Origin: Acidobacteriota bacterium
Lineage (GTDB): Bacteria > Acidobacteriota > Terriglobia > Bryobacterales > JACQDG01
NCBI GenBank assembly: GCA_016201185.1
Contig: JACQDG010000493.1
Span: 1 to 7,370 of the forward strand
Direction of reading: 5' to 3'
Length of the DNA: 7,370 nt
Position 1 is the first letter of the stretch; each line of letters begins with the position of its first letter. The position numbers and the translations under genes are program-made. Shown one piece after another: positions 5,560 through 7,370 of this stretch. Under the pieces are notes generated by a model. That model searched no databases. It had not been told where the DNA came from and saw nothing but the letters and a program-made list of their open reading frames with translations.

Positions 5560-6369
5560 ATGAAGCTCTATAAACCAATATTGATTGCCATCCTCGCGGT
5601 TTTCCTCGTCGCGGCCCTGGGATGCGGCAACGCGATTCAAAAGCTGCGCGCCCGGGACAACCTCAACAAGGGCGTAAACGCGTTCAAGAGTGCCAACTAT
5701 CCTCAGGCGATCGAGCGTTTCAAGCAAGCCATCGAACTAGACCCCGATTTCTTGACCGCCCGGCTGTATCTGGCCACGGCGTACATGAGCCAGTACGTTC
5801 CGGGCGCCGAGTCGGAGGAGAACCTGCGCAACGCAGAGGCGGCCACGAAGGGCTTCATGGAGGTTCTCGAGCGGGCTCCCAACAACGCCCTGGCCGTCGA
5901 GAGCCTCGGCTCGCTGTTCTTCAACCAGAAGAAGCTGGATGAGGCCAAGAAGTGGTACCTCAAGCTGATTGAAATCGACAAAGAGAAGAAGGAAGCCTTC
6001 TACACCGTCGGCGTGATCGACTGGACCAAGGTCTACCAGCCGCGCATGGAAGTGCGCGCCCAAATCGGCATGAAGCCCGAGGACCCTGGGCCCATCAAGG
6101 ATAAGAAGGCCCGGGAGCAGCTCAAGGAGATGAATGAGCCGGTCATCAAGGAAGGGATCGAGATGCTCGAAAAGGCCGTCGCCATCGACCCCAACTACGA
6201 CGACGCCATGGCTTACCTGAACCTGATGTACCGCGAGCGGGCCGACATTGCTGACACCTCGGAGGAGAACAGGAACGACATCGCGCAGGCCGACCAGTGG
6301 GTGCAGAAGGCGCTGGACACCAAAAAGCGGAAGGCCGAGGGGCCCGCCAGCGCGCAAAAGACCAGTTGA
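5560..6369 (+). CDS. TPR-repeat lipoprotein, function unknown
   Basis: The 269-residue product begins with a signal peptide: a Lys-bearing start, a hydrophobic core (about 6-20) and ALGC at 19-22, a slightly degenerate lipobox that would lipidate Cys22. The mature protein is made of tetratricopeptide helices: one clear repeat at about 33-64 (LNKGVNAFKSANYPQAIERF then AIELDP), a second at about 65-108, a third at about 109-142 and another at about 198-225 (IEMLEKAVAIDPNY). Between the third and last repeats lies a charged segment (about 155-197) with KPEDPGPIKDKKAREQLKEM that does not follow the TPR pattern. The end is Lys/Ala-rich. TPR proteins are protein-binding scaffolds, so a periplasmic partner, perhaps of the neighbouring TonB or Sec machinery, is plausible but not shown. 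GGAG at 5551-5554 supports the ATG. I cannot name a specific family. Confidence 0.88.
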   Translation: MKLYKPILIAILAVFLVAALGCGNAIQKLRARDNLNKGVNAFKSANYPQAIERFKQAIELDPDFLTARLYLATAYMSQYVPGAESEENLRNAEAATKGFMEVLERAPNNALAVESLGSLFFNQKKLDEAKKWYLKLIEIDKEKKEAFYTVGVIDWTKVYQPRMEVRAQIGMKPEDPGPIKDKKAREQLKEMNEPVIKEGIEMLEKAVAIDPNYDDAMAYLNLMYRERADIADTSEENRNDIAQADQWVQKALDTKKRKAEGPASAQKTS

Positions 6370-6435
6370 GAGGCCCGAGCCTCCCCTGGGCGGTCCGGGC
6401 TGACTCCTGCTCAGGCCGTCGTGGTCGGGGCCGGT

Positions 6436-6441
6436 TATAAT
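6436..6441 (+). promoter_or_regulatory. Perfect -10 hexamer (TATAAT), candidate rel promoter
   Basis: TATAAT matches the sigma-70 -10 consensus in all six bases and stands in otherwise GC-rich DNA. No recognisable -35 lies 16-18 bp upstream and there is no TG extension, so activity would need an activator or another sigma contact. Transcription would start near 6448, about 60 nt before the rel ATG. CCGGTT copies flank it at 6431-6436 and 6455-6460. Confidence 0.4.
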
Positions 6442-6497
6442 AATCCTGGGAGTACCGGTTGAGCGAAGCCGCCGGGCTCTCAGGATTTTCTTTTTTT
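6442..6497 (+). terminator. Terminator-like stem-loop with T-tract in front of rel
   Basis: AATCCTGGGAGT (6442-6453) pairs with GCTCTCAGGATT (6476-6487) over 12 bp with two G-T wobbles. CCGG (6455-6458) pairs with CCGG (6472-6475) and extends the stem past a bulged A. The T-rich tract 6486-6497 (TTTT C TTTTTTT) follows directly, the layout of a Rho-independent terminator. It could end the upstream operon, or work as an attenuator of rel, because only 12 nt separate it from the rel ATG. Folding energy was not calculated. Confidence 0.55.
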
Positions 6498-6509
6498 ACA
6501 ACGACTTCC

Positions 6510-7370
<861 letters not shown>

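Noticed and set aside
6370..6383. Hairpin GAGGC/GCCTC right after the TPR stop, considered as the operon terminator.
   Set aside because: The stem is 5 bp with no T-tract. The structure at 6442-6497 is a far better terminator candidate.

Overview
The window is one co-directional block of eight genes, all on the plus strand, in moderately GC-rich DNA. The order is secD (5' end cut off), secF, tonB, exbB, exbD, a second exbD, a TPR lipoprotein gene and rel (3' end cut off). Tight spacing (27-140 bp gaps, no gap above 300 bp), TonB with an 11-proline run and a GGVPGG-type hinge, paired exbD genes, and secDF next to the TonB motor point to a diderm bacterium. My best guess is Acidobacteriota. That assignment comes from remembered family traits, not from a database search.

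Layout. Bases 2-2848 encode the SecD and SecF accessory subunits of the Sec translocon. SecF is about 100 residues longer than usual because its periplasmic domain carries an insert that reads like a ComEA/GspK-type helix-hairpin-helix domain. Bases 2876-5465 encode a complete TonB energy-transduction module: TonB, ExbB and two ExbD paralogues that both keep the proton-path Asp. A TPR lipoprotein follows at 5560-6369. From 6510 to the window edge lies the N-terminal half of a long RelA/SpoT homologue (Rel) with an intact ppGpp-hydrolase HD site. This gene has no stop codon inside the window.

Regulatory sequence. The gaps after exbB and after the second exbD hold GC-rich hairpins without T-tracts. 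The tpr-rel gap holds the best regulatory structure of the window: a TATAAT hexamer immediately followed by a long stem-loop and a T-rich tract, a terminator-like unit only 12 nt before the rel ATG. A rel transcript starting just downstream of TATAAT would lose half of the stem, which suggests a promoter laid over a terminator.

How the genes work together. SecDF uses the proton motive force to help pull proteins across the inner membrane. TonB-ExbBD uses the same force to energise outer-membrane receptors that Sec exports. The TPR lipoprotein is probably a periplasmic scaffold of unknown partner. Rel is cytoplasmic and may be only a neighbour, or linked for growth control. No mobile element, CRISPR array, tRNA or rRNA was seen.
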